Part shown: piece by piece, positions 15,880 to 27,538 of the stretch | Layout of the letters: each line of letters begins with the position of its first letter | Position numbering within the stretch: position 1 is the stretch's first letter | Assembly: GCF_016906535.1 (NCBI RefSeq) | Contig: NC_057382.1 | Location: 1,736,001 to 1,800,000 of the forward strand | Reading direction: 5' to 3' | Length of the DNA: 64,000 nucleotides | DNA from: Rhizoctonia solani | Lineage: Eukaryota > Basidiomycota > Agaricomycetes > Cantharellales > Ceratobasidiaceae | The notes under the pieces: generated by a model | Database searches by the model: none | What the model was told of the DNA's origin: nothing | The model's input: the letters and a program-made list of their open reading frames with translations, nothing else | Made by a program: the position numbers and the translations under genes

Positions 15880-17110
15880 TTACTCTTGAGGACGAATAAC
15901 CAGTTTTACACCGCTCACGCCCTTCCGAGACAGCTCTAAAGCATCTGGTACTCCAGCCAGGCCGCCGTTCACGAGCTGAACACGGTTAGGAACAAGCTCT
16001 CCTCCTTCAATCCACTCGCCAAGTTTTTGCCAAAATGGCACACTCAGATCCCTGAACTTATCAGAAAATCCGAATACGTTATGCACAGCAATCTTATCTC
16101 CCGTTCTTTTCCTTGAAATCATCGGTTGGATGATTTACGATTGTAAGGTGGGCGCCTGATACGGGAGAGGGATTGGCCAAGAGATCGAACGCCAGCAATT
16201 GGGTAGCATTGGCAGAAATTGCATCAAACGCGAGTCCAAGAGGGGAGGGAAAAGCAGACCGGATAGTCGTGGCATCGGTGTCACGGTCGAAAACATGGGT
16301 AGCGCCAAGCGACTTGAGGAATTCGGTATGCTGGGAAGATGCAGTGGTAGCAATCGTAGAGAATCCGGCAATACGAGCGAATTGGATAGCTGAACCGTAG
16401 ATAAGTAAAAGCAAGGCGTTTGAAGTGTCGTACTTACCAAACTGCCCGACTGACGAGCTTCCTCCTAAGATGAGCACGACTTGCCTTTGGCAGTTGGGCC
16501 GTTCACGGGGTGGCGATTCCTGTTTTCTGAAATAGACCAGCGTATGCAGTGAAAGCGCCTGTGGGGAATGTTGATGCTGATCATCATTCACGTTACTTGG
16601 AGCTTTGGCAATAAGCTCAGTATCAACGAGAGCATATTCCTGGTAAGCCGTATAGTCGTAGTCCAGTGTTCCTTGGAAAATTCTAAATAACGATGAGTTT
16701 GAATATAAAATACATTTGAGTGATTTGGTACGAAAACTTACACTCTGTCCCCGACTTTGAAGTTGGTCACCTCTGGGCCAACAGCGTGAATGATGCCAGC
16801 ACCGTCATACCCTAATACAGCCGGATAAGTCTCGAGAAATAAACCGGTTTCGATTATCTGTGTTTATGCATAAGTAACGTCGGGTTGTGATTTGATAGTA
16901 GTCATTCAAACCTTCCAGTCTGCAGGATTAACTTGGGGAACCAGAAGCTTCAGTCTAAACTTCGGGTTTTGTATTCAATTGATACTTACCAGCTGCGGCG
17001 GTAACCTTCACGAGTGCCTGTGTACCTCGCGGAGTAGGAGTGAGACGAGTGCTGACTTCGAGTTTTCCTTGCTTCTGAGGCAAAAGGGATGCCTTGTGTT
17101 GCTGAGTCAT
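15880..17110 (-). pseudogene. Medium-chain (GroES-like) reductase, copy 1, multiply frameshifted
   Basis: The gene is a paralogue of those at 34487 and 36762. The start at 17110 gives MTQQHKASLLPQKQGKLEVS and the end is GVSGVKLVIRPQE. Intron positions match the intact copies, including the one after DWK (donor GTTTGA) and the one after GGSSSVGQF. Compared with them, single bases are missing near 16572-16579, 16505-16511 and 16476-16482. A further frame change lies near 16099-16106. Each break destroys the frame inside the nucleotide-binding or catalytic region. Four breaks in one gene whose two paralogues are intact argue for real decay, though every break is a single-base event and consensus error is possible. 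The product would be an NAD(P)H-dependent reductase with no visible structural zinc loop. Confidence 0.65.
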
Positions 17111-19196
17111 CGCTATCAGATTAGGTATGTAAGATTGAAAGTCTGCAAGTTAAGTGAGTTCACCGAGAGGGAGAAAGATGGGAGAGTCAATGCACATCGC
17201 CAGACCTTAAATATCTCATGGAACCACCTTCAAAGGTCATCATCTCCGTTGTTTGCACCACTTATCTCCCGCGTTGTAAATTTGTGGTTCTGCATGCTGA
17301 ATCACTTAGTCGCAGTCAGCATATAGTTGCTGTTTCCAATATCAGTCAGCCGGACAGGTTGCATTACTAACGCAGCCCTTTGGGCGGCGAACTCGGAGTA
17401 ACAAATCGCATGCTTGCACAGGTATATAGAAGCGAAGCTGCGCGGTGGATGACTATACGTATATATCCTCCGGAAATAATTTATTGATGCCCGATTTCTT
17501 AAATAGATTCTTTAGACGTGTGTGTACATGAAGTGGTTGATCCAATAAACTACTTAAACGAGTACGTATGACCCGCCGTCCCGCCGGGCTGAGATAATTG
17601 ACGGTGTGACTTCCCAGTTCGGGGGTAGGTAGCACTGCCTGAACCTCATTCCTCGGCCACAGGCCATTGAACTATCCCACCTACTCACCCCCATACCTCA
17701 TCGAGCTTCGGTGCTTATAATGGTGTTTATAATTACTGGACATAGATCTGTGACTAAGCAACTCCCGCGCTCCTCCTGTTGTTAGTTAATTTACTATTAG
17801 AATTTGTAACGCCGCACCAATCGAATAGTCTAATATGTAGCTTACTTCCTGCACACGACATGTTTTGGCCCAGTGTGATTGTACCGTAATATAACATGTA
17901 CAGTTTCCATGAACTATTTGATATACACCAGATTTGACGCGAATGGATATAATCTGTGTTAGCACTTTGGCCGCGAAGAGTGCTGCTAGTTAATCTATTA
18001 CAAGTACGAGCACCTACTTCCAAGTCGTGTCTCACAGTCTCAGAGGCGTGGAATCGCACTCCAATGGTTATGTGATCGGGCGTGGCAACTTATCATTATG
18101 TCTCCCATCATCATGGCATTGGTGTTCTAACAAAACGGGCCGGGAGTAAGTGAAATTTTCAAAGTTTCTTCTAAAGAAGTCCTCTCGTGCACAGTGACAT
18201 GCACAGAGTGCCTTGCGGATCTCGGGACGTTCGTGTGCCTGACAGGGACACATGTTCTCGACCAACTTCCTGCTTTGAACAATAAATCAGCTGTATCAAT
18301 GTAACCAGGTTGTCAATCAAGGTACTTTACACAGTTATTTACCGATGTGTCCGAGATACGAACAAAAATAAGCTATGCTATTCTGGTCAGACAATACACA
18401 AGAGGGAGATAGTTCCGACAGCGCGTGCTCGACCAAGCTGATTAACCGAACACACTTATTGAAAGATATAGCGGCAAGAATAACATGGTGGTATAAATTT
18501 GGAGAACTTATGTTGATTGCCAAGATGGGTTTGCTCTATTTAACAGCGCGAATATGCACAATTTTTACGGCTTTTCGCTCGATTTTTCTTGAAGTCCACG
18601 GGGATATGAGGTGGAACGATCCATCGAGAAGTGCGCAGGTAATGATGTTGTCCGGGATTCGGTAAAAGAAAGACCAAGTTCTACTATGCACATTCCAAGA
18701 GAGCTCTTGAATACACGCCAGAAATACCTTGCTTGGGTTCTATCTCGATGACTAGGGTGTGGACGCGACTAGACGTCCTAATTAACCATACAGATGGCCA
18801 CATGAACCAACGGGATGAGATGAGCCCAGTCGATGTTCGATTTATATGTGAATATTTGTATTATTTAAAATTTGGAGTTATCTGATTATATGCAACTAAA
18901 TATGATACTTAGCCCATATGACCATCGATCTTACGCCCAAAAAGTGCGGGGTACCCGAACGGCCTTCTGAGTCTTCCATTTTAAGTGTTCCGTGCATCAG
19001 TGGTCGATCACGGTCCAGACCTCGACGCGTGGATTTCACACAGCACAATATTGTTAAGGAGAAAAGTCGAACGATACAAAATTATTAAATTCCCAAAATC
19101 TGCACTGTAGAACTACATCGCAGTACAGGAGAGAATGCAAGTGAATACAAAAAAATCGTACATCAGACAAAGGTCCTATTCCAGTCAAATGTCTTT
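17111..19196. other. Intergenic region upstream of reductase copy 1, with one relic
   Basis: Apart from the relic at 17755-18265 I see nothing in these 2.1 kb that I can support as a gene. It contains the upstream region of reductase copy 1 at the left and the 3' flank of the CFEM gene at the right. Confidence 0.5.
17755..18265 (-). pseudogene. Third, highly decayed relic of the methyltransferase-like gene
   Basis: On the minus strand, ITIGVRF and TVRHDLEV (near 18015-18070) match the parent's NYIGV and KIVRHPMY blocks. The segment at 17841-17910 resembles the parent's last intron and exon at 14141-14210, for example CACACGACATGTTTTGGCCCA against the parent's equivalent. No frame survives for more than a few tens of residues. 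The limits are approximate. The order of blocks is that of the parent gene, which favours a duplicated and decayed copy over chance similarity. Confidence 0.4.
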
Positions 19197-19884
19197 TTAG
19201 AGAGCAAGCTGGGCAACGACAGCACCTCCGAGAGCAACAGCAGCCCAGGCACCAGTGGCGGCAAAATCGAACGGAGCGCTGGCGGAATTGGCTGCGCCAG
19301 TTGGGGTGCCAGTGGCGCTCGAGGAAGTGGGCCTGGGGCTCGTGGCAGAAGTAGTAGGGCGGGTTGTGGTATGAGTAGTAGTGCCAGCAGGAGTGGTAGC
19401 AGTGCCCGTAGCAGGTACGCTAGCCGTTCCCGAGGAAGAAACCGTACCAGAGACCTCGGTCTCGGTCTCAGATGCAGTAGGGGCGGTCGAGCTACCAGAA
19501 CCTATGCCACTGTTAGTGTGGGCGCTTTCTATTAATCGTATCGCTCTCACCAGCTGCTCCACAAAGTTGCGATTGCAAGGCCGTAGCAGAGCTACCTCGT
19601 TCGGGCATTGGGACTGGAGGCATGTCAAGGCGGCTTGTTGGAATTCCATGCTACCGCAAAGGCATTCAACGTCGGTGCTAAAGTTTAATTGAGCAAAGGG
19701 TTTTGACTAGCTGCTGATGATTACTCACATTCCAGTGCATCCAGCACTAGTGGCAGCCTGAGTGCTGCACGTCAAAACACACGGCGAATATCGCCAGTGC
19801 TAATAGGGGAGCGGCCGACGACGTGGTGGTCTGTGCGGCGGCGTAGGCAGCGAACAAGGCAGCGAAAGCAAAGACAGACTTCAT
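19197..19884 (-). CDS. CFEM-domain cell-wall/GPI protein, frame interrupted
   Basis: CFEM proteins are secreted, often GPI-anchored, eight-cysteine proteins used in adhesion or haem-iron uptake. The start at 19884 gives a signal peptide, MKSVFAFAALFAAYAAAQ. With frame changes allowed, all eight cysteines appear in the family order: PPCVLTC, AGCTG, ECLC, TCLQSQC and LCGAAG. Two introns follow the usual sites (before STDVECLC and after GAAG). A serine/threonine-rich linker follows and the C-terminus is hydrophobic (WAAVALGGAVVAQLAL), fitting a GPI signal. The frame breaks by one base near 19804-19811, 19783-19788 and 19601-19606, each in or beside a run of one base. The intact signals and cysteines suggest a live gene with consensus errors. 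Confidence 0.72.
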
Positions 19885-21999
19885 GATGATGGACAAAAGT
19901 GAGAAAGCAACCAACAATGCAGCCCCCTCGTCCAACCGGGCGCGTTTATATAACCTCTGGTCGGGCGATGAAGAAGGCACTGATGCGGGCTCCCTTCTTC
20001 GAATTCTCAATTTCTCCAGGTCGAATTTGATTCCGCCCGCACTCATGTGGTCATTCCCAATTCAATGGATCTGCCAAAGAACACAAACCGTCCCTAAAAA
20101 TACCTTTGAGGGAATCTAAACATCTCCAACATGTGCTCCTCGACCTCAACACTATTCACGTGAAGGACTCGGCATACCCGCGGTCGGTTAGGACGCAACA
20201 CCACACCGGTGCTGGGCCTGTATGCATAAATGAGGCTGAAACTGGGATAGTAGTAAGGCCATGTTGACCAAGATCTGCGTCTGATTTTTCATTCAGCCTC
20301 ATCCGACTCCTTGAAAAATTGGGGTCGTCCCTTCATGCCAAGCCAAGGAAATCTCAATCCTTCAACATCGGCGCTAAAAATACGACAGCTTGGTTACATG
20401 GATGTTGCACAGATCTTGGGCGTGTAAACTGCGAGGCACTACGCGTAATCTATTATTACATACGATATATCCCCTCGCTTCACAGCTAAACGATCCAGGT
20501 ACATGTCATATCCATCGCAACCAACTTTGCACGGTTGGGCATGGATATTCGCCAAGGCGATGAACACATTGGTCAATTAAGGGAACATATGTAGAGAATA
20601 CCGCGTACAACATACATTAACCTCGAATTAAATGCGTCAAATGAGAACATCGATTAGGTAGTAAAATGAAAGGTCGCCGGGAACCTTTCCCCGACGGATC
20701 TTTGACGAGCCTGTTGGGCCATATGGAGCCACGATTGTGCGGTCCCCCCCCCCCCAATCGGCCCCGTCCAAAAATAGAATTTGTGAAAATGATCGACTCC
20801 CATGTACATACAGTGGCTGCGGATGGGCGGTCTTTATATCAGATTGTGATAAAAACTTTGATCCAGATTAACAAGTACTGCCTTGCAATTAGCGCGCACC
20901 GTCGACACCATGAAAGGAACCAGACAAAAGTCGGTGTGCTGAACGGAATGTGTTAAAGATCAAAGGCGGTATCTGAAGCTCGAGCGAGATCTTGCGGCTT
21001 GCGCTGGATGAGGGTTCGAAGAATGGTTGGCACCAAAAGGTTCAGCTTGGAGCGTCCCATCTTTGCGCTGCGTGCCCTCGTGCCTCCCATTGAATGGCTG
21101 AGCGCCATGGTGGACTATATACCTGTGTGCTGTATTGCGGAGACAGTGCCCTGGAGACCGCGGGCGATGGAGCACTGTTGGGTGGATGGCTCAAATACCA
21201 TATAAGTTCAAGCGGTTAGTTGATCGATGGGGGCTGCAAACCCTTGACAGGGTGAATAAACTAGAGTATTCGATGAATGCAGTTGATGTAATGGTTATGT
21301 ATATAGCCTCTTCTGTCATACGGGTTATAAAATGGCCAAAAAAAACGCTGCTGGTCAGGATTTTAATTTCACGGGCACTGATCGTCCATATGAAATTAGA
21401 CGTCAATCATCCTTCCCTGTTGAGCGCCGTCTCAAGCTTGGCAAAGCCACCAACGCATTGATACCGGGGTATTTTTGTCATATACTAAATTGCTATTTAT
21501 CCTTGATTAATTTGGAGAACTGCTCTATGCCAGCCTGCTGCAGGTCCCATACGCTTGCGTTGATTGTCATGAAAATCTCATATCAGGGGGAAAGGCGCGC
21601 TCTAAGTTTGCACGATTGTATGTAACGTACCATAGCCAGTCAAACTTAATAATAGGGTTTAGGCATAACATCTAGTCGAGGATAGGGTCGGAATTATACG
21701 TGAAAATCCTAGTGCTGGAGTTTCGCCAGCGAGTTGAGTGGAAAAATAACACGAGTGTCAAATATGAGATGTTGCATTATTCATGACAGGTACGAGTCCT
21801 TGTGTTGGAGTGACTCTATCACGGGGGAAGCTCTACGCTTGGCATCATTTAGTTCTACGAATTAAATGTACTTCCAGACCAAACTTTTGACGCGATAAGC
21901 TGACGAAACCTGAGCCTGAGTGAGGAGGTTTATTTCAAACATCGGCGCTTATCCTGCCCCAGTCACCACGAACATTCAAACACTCTGTTTAGCGCTTCG
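19885..21999. other. Intergenic region between CFEM and PFS2
   Basis: No gene can be supported in these 2.1 kb. It contains a run of C near 20744-20754. A 51-codon minus-strand frame from 21108 to 20953 has coding-like composition but no recognisable relatives. The promoters of CFEM (left) and PFS2 (right) are within it. Confidence 0.45.
19945..19952 (-). promoter_or_regulatory. TATA box of the CFEM gene
   Basis: TATATAAA on the minus strand lies about 61-68 bases upstream of the CFEM start, a usual distance for a core promoter of a fungal gene with a short leader. Confidence 0.45.
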
Positions 22000-23957
22000 A
22001 TGGCTCAAACAACCACGTCGGATCGTCTGCCAACCACTCGACCTACTGCACCATCGACATGGAGAGCCACTCGACATTTAACTCCTCTTCCTCGACCTCC
22101 TGTCGACCCTGAATTAGACGCGCCTCCCAAAATGGGACCTGATGGTCGAATAATCAAGAAGGTCAGACCACGACGGACGATTGACTTATGGGCAGGAGTA
22201 GCTCGATGGGAAATGGTAAACAATAGACGAATGTATTTAGGATCAATTTAACAACCTGAGTTTTTTAGATTAAAAAAGTAAAGCCCGTTGGCGCGCGGGT
22301 ACCTGTTCTAAAGCCAGCAGCATCGTACATAATAGATGTAAGTTCTTGTAAGTAGGCGTGGAGACCGGCCGGTGACTTGGATTGTAGATGCTTCCTCCGA
22401 AAGCATATACAGATGACATAGCCACGAGCATAACCACTAAATTCGTTCACACGAGTACGAATAAAGTGCGATGCCCGGTCAACTGTGTTGTTGTAAGTCG
22501 TTCACATTAAACTACGTGGATTATTTTGACCATTTGGTTTGTAGTGGACTCCTGAAGGGAGACGCATCTTGACAGGCTCAACCAGCGGCGAATTCACCCT
22601 CTGGAACGGACTCACATTCAACTTTGAGACCATTCTTCAGGCCCACGACAATGCCATTCGAGCGCTCGCATTTTCTCATCTGGGGGATATCTCATCAGCG
22701 CCGACCATCTGGCGTATCAAGTATTATCAACCAATATGAATAACGTGGCCGCGTGGCAAGCCCATCGTGAAGCCGTGCGTGGTGTGAGCTTTGCACCTAG
22801 TGACAGTAGATTTGCTTCTTGTGGCGACGACGCGAGCGTTCGAATATGGTCATTCGAGGACATGAGGGAGGAGAGATGTATAACAGGTAGGTCCAAATGC
22901 TCACTATAGACAACCAAAACTCAGCCCATCCAGGTCACGGTTGGGATGTAAAGTGTGTTGAATGGCACCCGACTCGTGGATTGATCGTTTCGGGAAGTAA
23001 GGATAACCTTGTTAAATTTTGGGATCCACGTTCTGGACAAAATTTGAGTACTCTGTAAGTTCCACATTCTGAGCCACGAGCTATTTATAACAATTTTGCA
23101 GGCACTACCACAAAAATACCATACAGGCTATTAAATGGAACCCTAACGGAAATCTGGTTGCTACTGCCTCCAGGGATCAAACTGTACGCGTGTTTGACAT
23201 AAGAGCGATGAAGGAATTACATGTACTCAAAGGACATAAAAAAGAAGTTTGCTGTAAGTGCACTGTCCAAGAGCTCATAAGTGTATGCTCTGACATATTT
23301 TATGCTAGCTCTAACATGGCACCCTGTCCACCACGATCTCTTGGTCTCTGGGGGCGCAGAGGGCTCCATTTATTTCTGGACACTATCGTCATCTACTCCG
23401 AGTGCACCGCGGGCTACAATGGATCAAGCACACGAATCAAACGTCTGGGCTCTCGCGTACCACCCCTAGGACATATCTTATGCACCGGCTCTAATGACCA
23501 CACCACCCGATTCTGGTGTCGTGACCGGCCCGGCGAGGGTCTTAGTGGTACCGCCACCAGTGCGATGGAGGAGAGCACTGAGGATGACGGGTACGATGCG
23601 TTGCCCGGATTTGGTATGGCGAGCTCCGGGATGAATATGACAGGTCAGGATGGAGGGCAAGGTGGAATGGAATGGGAAGTGGGCAATGTGCGACCAGGGA
23701 CCGGTGCTTGGGGCACGCAGGGAGGTGATGAATTTATCCCTGGTTTTGGCAAGTCCACATTACCTGCTAGCAATGACAATGGTGGAAGTGGATCTGGACG
23801 TGCTCCTCCACCGCCTGGCTTCGGCATGGATGATGTATACGACAACCGTGGAGGGGGCGGACGTGGTGGATATGGTGATCGGGATTATAGTGGTCACCAA
23901 CGTGGTGGTCGGGGCGATGGCAGGCGCGGTGGGCGAGGCGGTCGTCGTTGGGATTAA
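22000..23957 (+). CDS. PFS2: Polyadenylation factor subunit PFS2 (WD40), frame interrupted
   Basis: Pfs2 (WDR33 in animals) is a WD40 scaffold of the cleavage and polyadenylation factor and helps recognise the poly(A) signal. The ATG at 22000 gives [15 protein letters not shown]. The family hallmarks follow: [95 protein letters not shown] and [16 protein letters not shown]. Seven repeats are expected and at least six are visible. The C-terminus is glycine/arginine-rich ([27 protein letters not shown]). The frame breaks near 22676-22690, near 22715-22740 (missing A in GTATCAAG and in CCAATATG relative to the family) and near 23463-23468 (CCCCTAG). Because Pfs2 is essential where tested in yeast, sequence error is the likelier cause. 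Confidence 0.85.
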
Positions 23958-24054
23958 TTCGGACGCTCTAAACAGATGTATTTCTACAAGCTTCTAGTAC
24001 GACCTTGTTTATTTACCAGCGTTGGAGTTGTGTATCCACTTGTGTGTTTGCCTC

Positions 24055-24067
24055 GAAATTTCTAGAA
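24055..24067 (+). promoter_or_regulatory. Heat-shock element 1 upstream of the Hsp20 gene
   Basis: GAAATTTCTAGAA is a perfect three-unit heat-shock element (GAAnnTTCnnGAA), the binding site of trimeric Hsf1. It lies about 156 bases upstream of the Hsp20 start. Confidence 0.7.
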
Positions 24068-24116
24068 TTCGAAGCGACGAGCGCTTACTAGTGTAGCCAC
24101 CCCACTCATCAAGTTC

Positions 24117-24129
24117 GAACTTTCCAGCA
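24117..24129 (+). promoter_or_regulatory. Heat-shock element 2 (imperfect) upstream of the Hsp20 gene
   Basis: GAACTTTCCAGCA has two exact units (GAA, TTC) and a third that starts with G at the right spacing. It lies just upstream of the TATA box. Confidence 0.45.
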
Positions 24130-24140
24130 TGTATGAAAGG

Positions 24141-24147
24141 TATAAAT
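24141..24147 (+). promoter_or_regulatory. TATA box of the Hsp20 gene
   Basis: TATAAAT lies 82 bases upstream of the start codon at 24223 and downstream of both heat-shock elements, the standard arrangement for a heat-inducible fungal promoter. Confidence 0.6.
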
Positions 24148-24222
24148 ACAACCGTTCTCTCGAATGGACTCCCCTCAAGGTTGAATCGCTTCCACATTCT
24201 TAACACTACAGCCCAATCTAAC

Positions 24223-24750
24223 ATGTCTCTTACTCGTATCTTAGGTGATTTTGAGCCTCTTTTCCGCCTCGTTGAGGAGCCACGCACGCATTCCCAGTCC
24301 CGCCAGGGCATAACCCACACCCAACGACAGGCGGTCACCGAATTTTCGGAGGAAGAAAAGGAGTACGTGGTACGCGCTGAGCTCCCAGGTGTTCAGAAGA
24401 AGGATCTAGATATCCACGTTGGTAACGACGGCCGCTCTTTAACCATCGAAGGTCGTGTTCATCGTACCAACAAGCCCCAGACAAAAGAGTCTGGCGAGGG
24501 CAAAGAGGTATCCAAAGGTAACTTGGATAATAACCAAACCTTCAACGTAAATACTGATACCTCTTTGGAATACTTAGACGCGTCTGGACCTGCTGAAACC
24601 TATGAATACCGCTCTACTTTTTCGCGCACGGTCTGGTTCCCACAGGCAGTCGAAGCCAAGAACGCACGAGCGAAACTAGAAGATGGCATCTTAACGTTGA
24701 ATATTCCGAAGCGTGAGGAGACTGGAACCCAAAGGATTTCTTTGCTTTAA
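24223..24750 (+). CDS. Small heat-shock protein, Hsp20/alpha-crystallin family
   Basis: Small heat-shock proteins bind unfolding proteins as ATP-independent holdases, usually in the cytosol. The intronless frame encodes 175 residues. The start at 24223 (MSLTRILGDFEPLFRLVEE) has the usual family opening. An in-frame codon further upstream lies before or at the expected transcription start, so I rejected it. The alpha-crystallin domain runs from about residue 40 (EYVVRAELPGVQKKDLDI) to the end, with ARAKLEDGILTLNIPK carrying the conserved A-x-x-x-[D/N]-G-[V/I]-L motif. An insert of about 40 polar residues sits inside the domain, as is common in basidiomycete members. Heat-shock elements and a TATA box are directly upstream. 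Confidence 0.93.
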   Translation: MSLTRILGDFEPLFRLVEEPRTHSQSRQGITHTQRQAVTEFSEEEKEYVVRAELPGVQKKDLDIHVGNDGRSLTIEGRVHRTNKPQTKESGEGKEVSKGNLDNNQTFNVNTDTSLEYLDASGPAETYEYRSTFSRTVWFPQAVEAKNARAKLEDGILTLNIPKREETGTQRISLL

Positions 24751-25020
24751 AGTTTCATATATAATAAATTGGAAGCGTTTAGTTCTGTATGCACCCACCA
24801 TGTACTAAATAGCCTGTATTAAATAGTTTTTTTTTTCGAATTTGGATACTACTGAAAAGCGTGTTACGAATCCACCAACGTCGAGCTTGTTAGATACGAA
24901 AGGCAGGGGGATAAATCTTTGAATCAAGGTTTTGAATATGATATTTAGAAAGAAATTTATAGAGGTTCGAACGAACGAATCCGAACATATTTTCATGCAA
25001 TTGACCACATTAACATGTAT

Positions 25021-26507
25021 CTAAGCAAGGTTAGCAAACCCAACTTGGGAGTTGGCTTGATCAAATACACTGTAAACGTTGGTCATAAACGCATCGCCGA
25101 CAATCCAAGCGTTATCAGGGACCGAGCTAGTGGCCATGATTGAACCAACACAAGTCGATCCCGAACTGTCAGTGGTACCGACTACATGCATAGTCAGTAA
25201 ATCTCAAGCAGGATGATTTTTAAATACTCACTGCTCAAACTCGAGCTTGACATGGCAAAAGATGCCCCATTAAACTCAAAGGCAATGTTTGGAGGGTTAG
25301 AGCAGCTGAAAGTGTAATACCCATCCCCGCCACATACACTGGAGTCGCAGGCCTCGGCGCCGTCTACTGCGCTCCAGAAGGATGCCACGGAATCAGCCGG
25401 ACCGACGATCAAGGTTGTACCTGAATCGATGATCATCCCACCAGAATATGCACTGGATCCATCAACAGCGGCACTCCCAGTAGTCAACCAGTAGGATTCG
25501 CTGGTCAACGGTGAATATGTAATATCACCTGTATAAAGCGATTCATCCGCCCCTCCAATGTACAACTCGGCACCCGAGGAAGCTAGCTTGAACCCAAAGG
25601 TGGGTTCGGAGATAACTCCAGACGAATACAGATTTTGGATAATTGTAGGTTGGCCAATTTGAGATATAGATGAGAATGCGAGTCCCACCAAACCATCGCT
25701 GGGGTCAGAGGCAAAGCTTTCGGACTCGGATGTCACGGCGGAGAAGTATTGACTACAATCCCATAAATTGTCTGTTTTAATCTCGAGGGCGATACTTACT
25801 TGTTAGCTGCCAGTCCTGCTACAGTCACTGTGTCGGTGTAGATCGGGCCGGAAGATGTGCTTCCATCTCCATATTGAATGCTAAAATCACCGGACTCGGA
25901 CACAGATGTTGATGATTCAGACGGATCGTAGGAATTGTGGCCGGAGCATCCTCCGGAGTTACAGGACGAGTTGGGAACCCAGATATCAGCCGACCCACTG
26001 ATTTCGTCTCAGCCATGCACATAGAGATTAATGGCTGGGAGCTTACGTATCGAAGTCTACCAGAAATGATTGGGCAGGGGTGCCTATGGTAATTTGGCCG
26101 GCCCATACTATAGAAATCTGTCAGTATTGAAACTAAGCTACTGAGAATGCCTTACGCTCTCCGCTCTCGTCGGTAAGTGCTTCGTTTTGGCGCCTTGCGA
26201 GGGAGTGCTCCAGATTGGCAAACAGGGCTTTGCCAGTTTTCTTCTTATATGCTGCGTTTCCTCGGGCGTATTTCCTATGAAGAAGTTAGGTTTGACAAAT
26301 GTGTTTCAATGCCACTTACGTCTGAACTTGTCTCGCAAAAGCAGTCAACGCAGTGGGGACAATTACACCATCTTTTGCCAGCGAACTGCCATAGCTTCGC
26401 TTGAACAATGGGACAGTAATACCTTTATTTTGGCCAGCAAGAGGTGCAGCCAAAGCAGAATAGCCCAGAGCCAAGATGGTGAGAATAAAACTGTGTGAGG
26501 AACGCAT
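25021..26507 (-). CDS. Secreted aspartic protease (pepsin family A1, polyporopepsin-like)
   Basis: Family A1 proteases cleave proteins at acid pH using two aspartates. The start at 26507 gives a signal peptide (RSSHSFILTILALGYSALA). A propeptide ends in a likely Kex2 site, LARRQ, near 26200. The first catalytic site DTGSADIWVPNSS is split by an intron (about 25975-26045). The active-site flap IQYGDGSTSSG is near 25870. The second site, IIDSGTTLIVGP, is near 25410-25440. GGADESLYTGDITYSPL and two disulphide-type cysteine pairs also match. The stop is at 25021-25023 after SQVGFANLA, the usual last strand. All exons join in frame. A TATA-like TATAAAG lies about 50 bases upstream of the start. 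Confidence 0.93.
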
Positions 26508-27538
26508 TGAGTGGTCCAGTGTGACTATGCTAAGAGGTGGATTTTCGATTGCATCTTTATACTATGGCTAACGAACTAGCAGGATTGGGAGCCATGTGCT
26601 GACTCTCGGACCCAAAATAGCCACTCGAATCGGGCACATGGGGCGAGCCCTTCGTTGCACCACTTGGGGAGCAAAATTAGCTATGCGTTTGTCACGAGAT
26701 TTCTCCAAAGTGTGTTGATTGATTTCAGCATTCCGTCGTCGTGCCGCTGCGTGTGAAAAACCATGCAGCTGCGCCAGGATTAGCCCTGTTCTTAAAACGA
26801 CTGGTTAGCGTATTGTGCGATGGGACGCGATGCATGTGGAACACTGGTCAAAAGGGCCGCTTACATCTGTAAATGGATTCTGTATTTTGGATAATGTTGA
26901 TAAGGAAGACACGTGAGCCCATTTTAGGTACACCCAGAGATGTTATTAATAGCGAGGATATCAAAGACATTAGGAAGCTACCGGCTACACTCTAGGAGTA
27001 AATGCGCTATAAATGAAGACGATCCGTACCAAGGATGTTAAGATTGATTGAATGACTTATAAACCATGAATCAGAATATGGGATGTAAACAATTTAATGG
27101 AGAGTGTGTGATTGGCAAATGGGACTGCGATCAGAGAAAGCGCAAAACATTCCGGATAGCATATCAGCCGATGAGAGTGCCCAGCCTAGACATCCAACTA
27201 AGGGTATCGTTATTCTTATACTATATATCACGGAAGGGGATATTAACAGTACTTGTAATAGATACAGCGCCAATGCTCATCATTCACCACTAGCGTATAT
27301 ACTTTAAACTGCCATCGAAACTAGTGCCTTTAGGTGTTTTGCATTACCTTTTGTTCCAGAAACTATTAAGCTATTGTGGGGAAGTGTAGTTTGCGCGGGA
27401 AGGACAACCCGCAAGTAATTGACCCATCGTTATATATTCAAATTGATTGCATACATGTGCGTGTTTTGGTTGTTCTACACCGCCTAAATAGCGTTTTGGG
27501 AGCAAGGTTATATACAGATACATGCAAGGTCTTTACAA
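26508..27538. other. Intergenic region between the aspartic protease and the tRNA
   Basis: I see no gene in this 1.0 kb. The left end is the protease promoter, and the right end is the upstream flank of the tRNA gene, which needs no external promoter elements. Confidence 0.5.

Noticed and set aside
24133..24222. Upstream in-frame ATG of the Hsp20 frame
   Set aside because: It lies upstream of the TATA box, so it cannot be in the main transcript.
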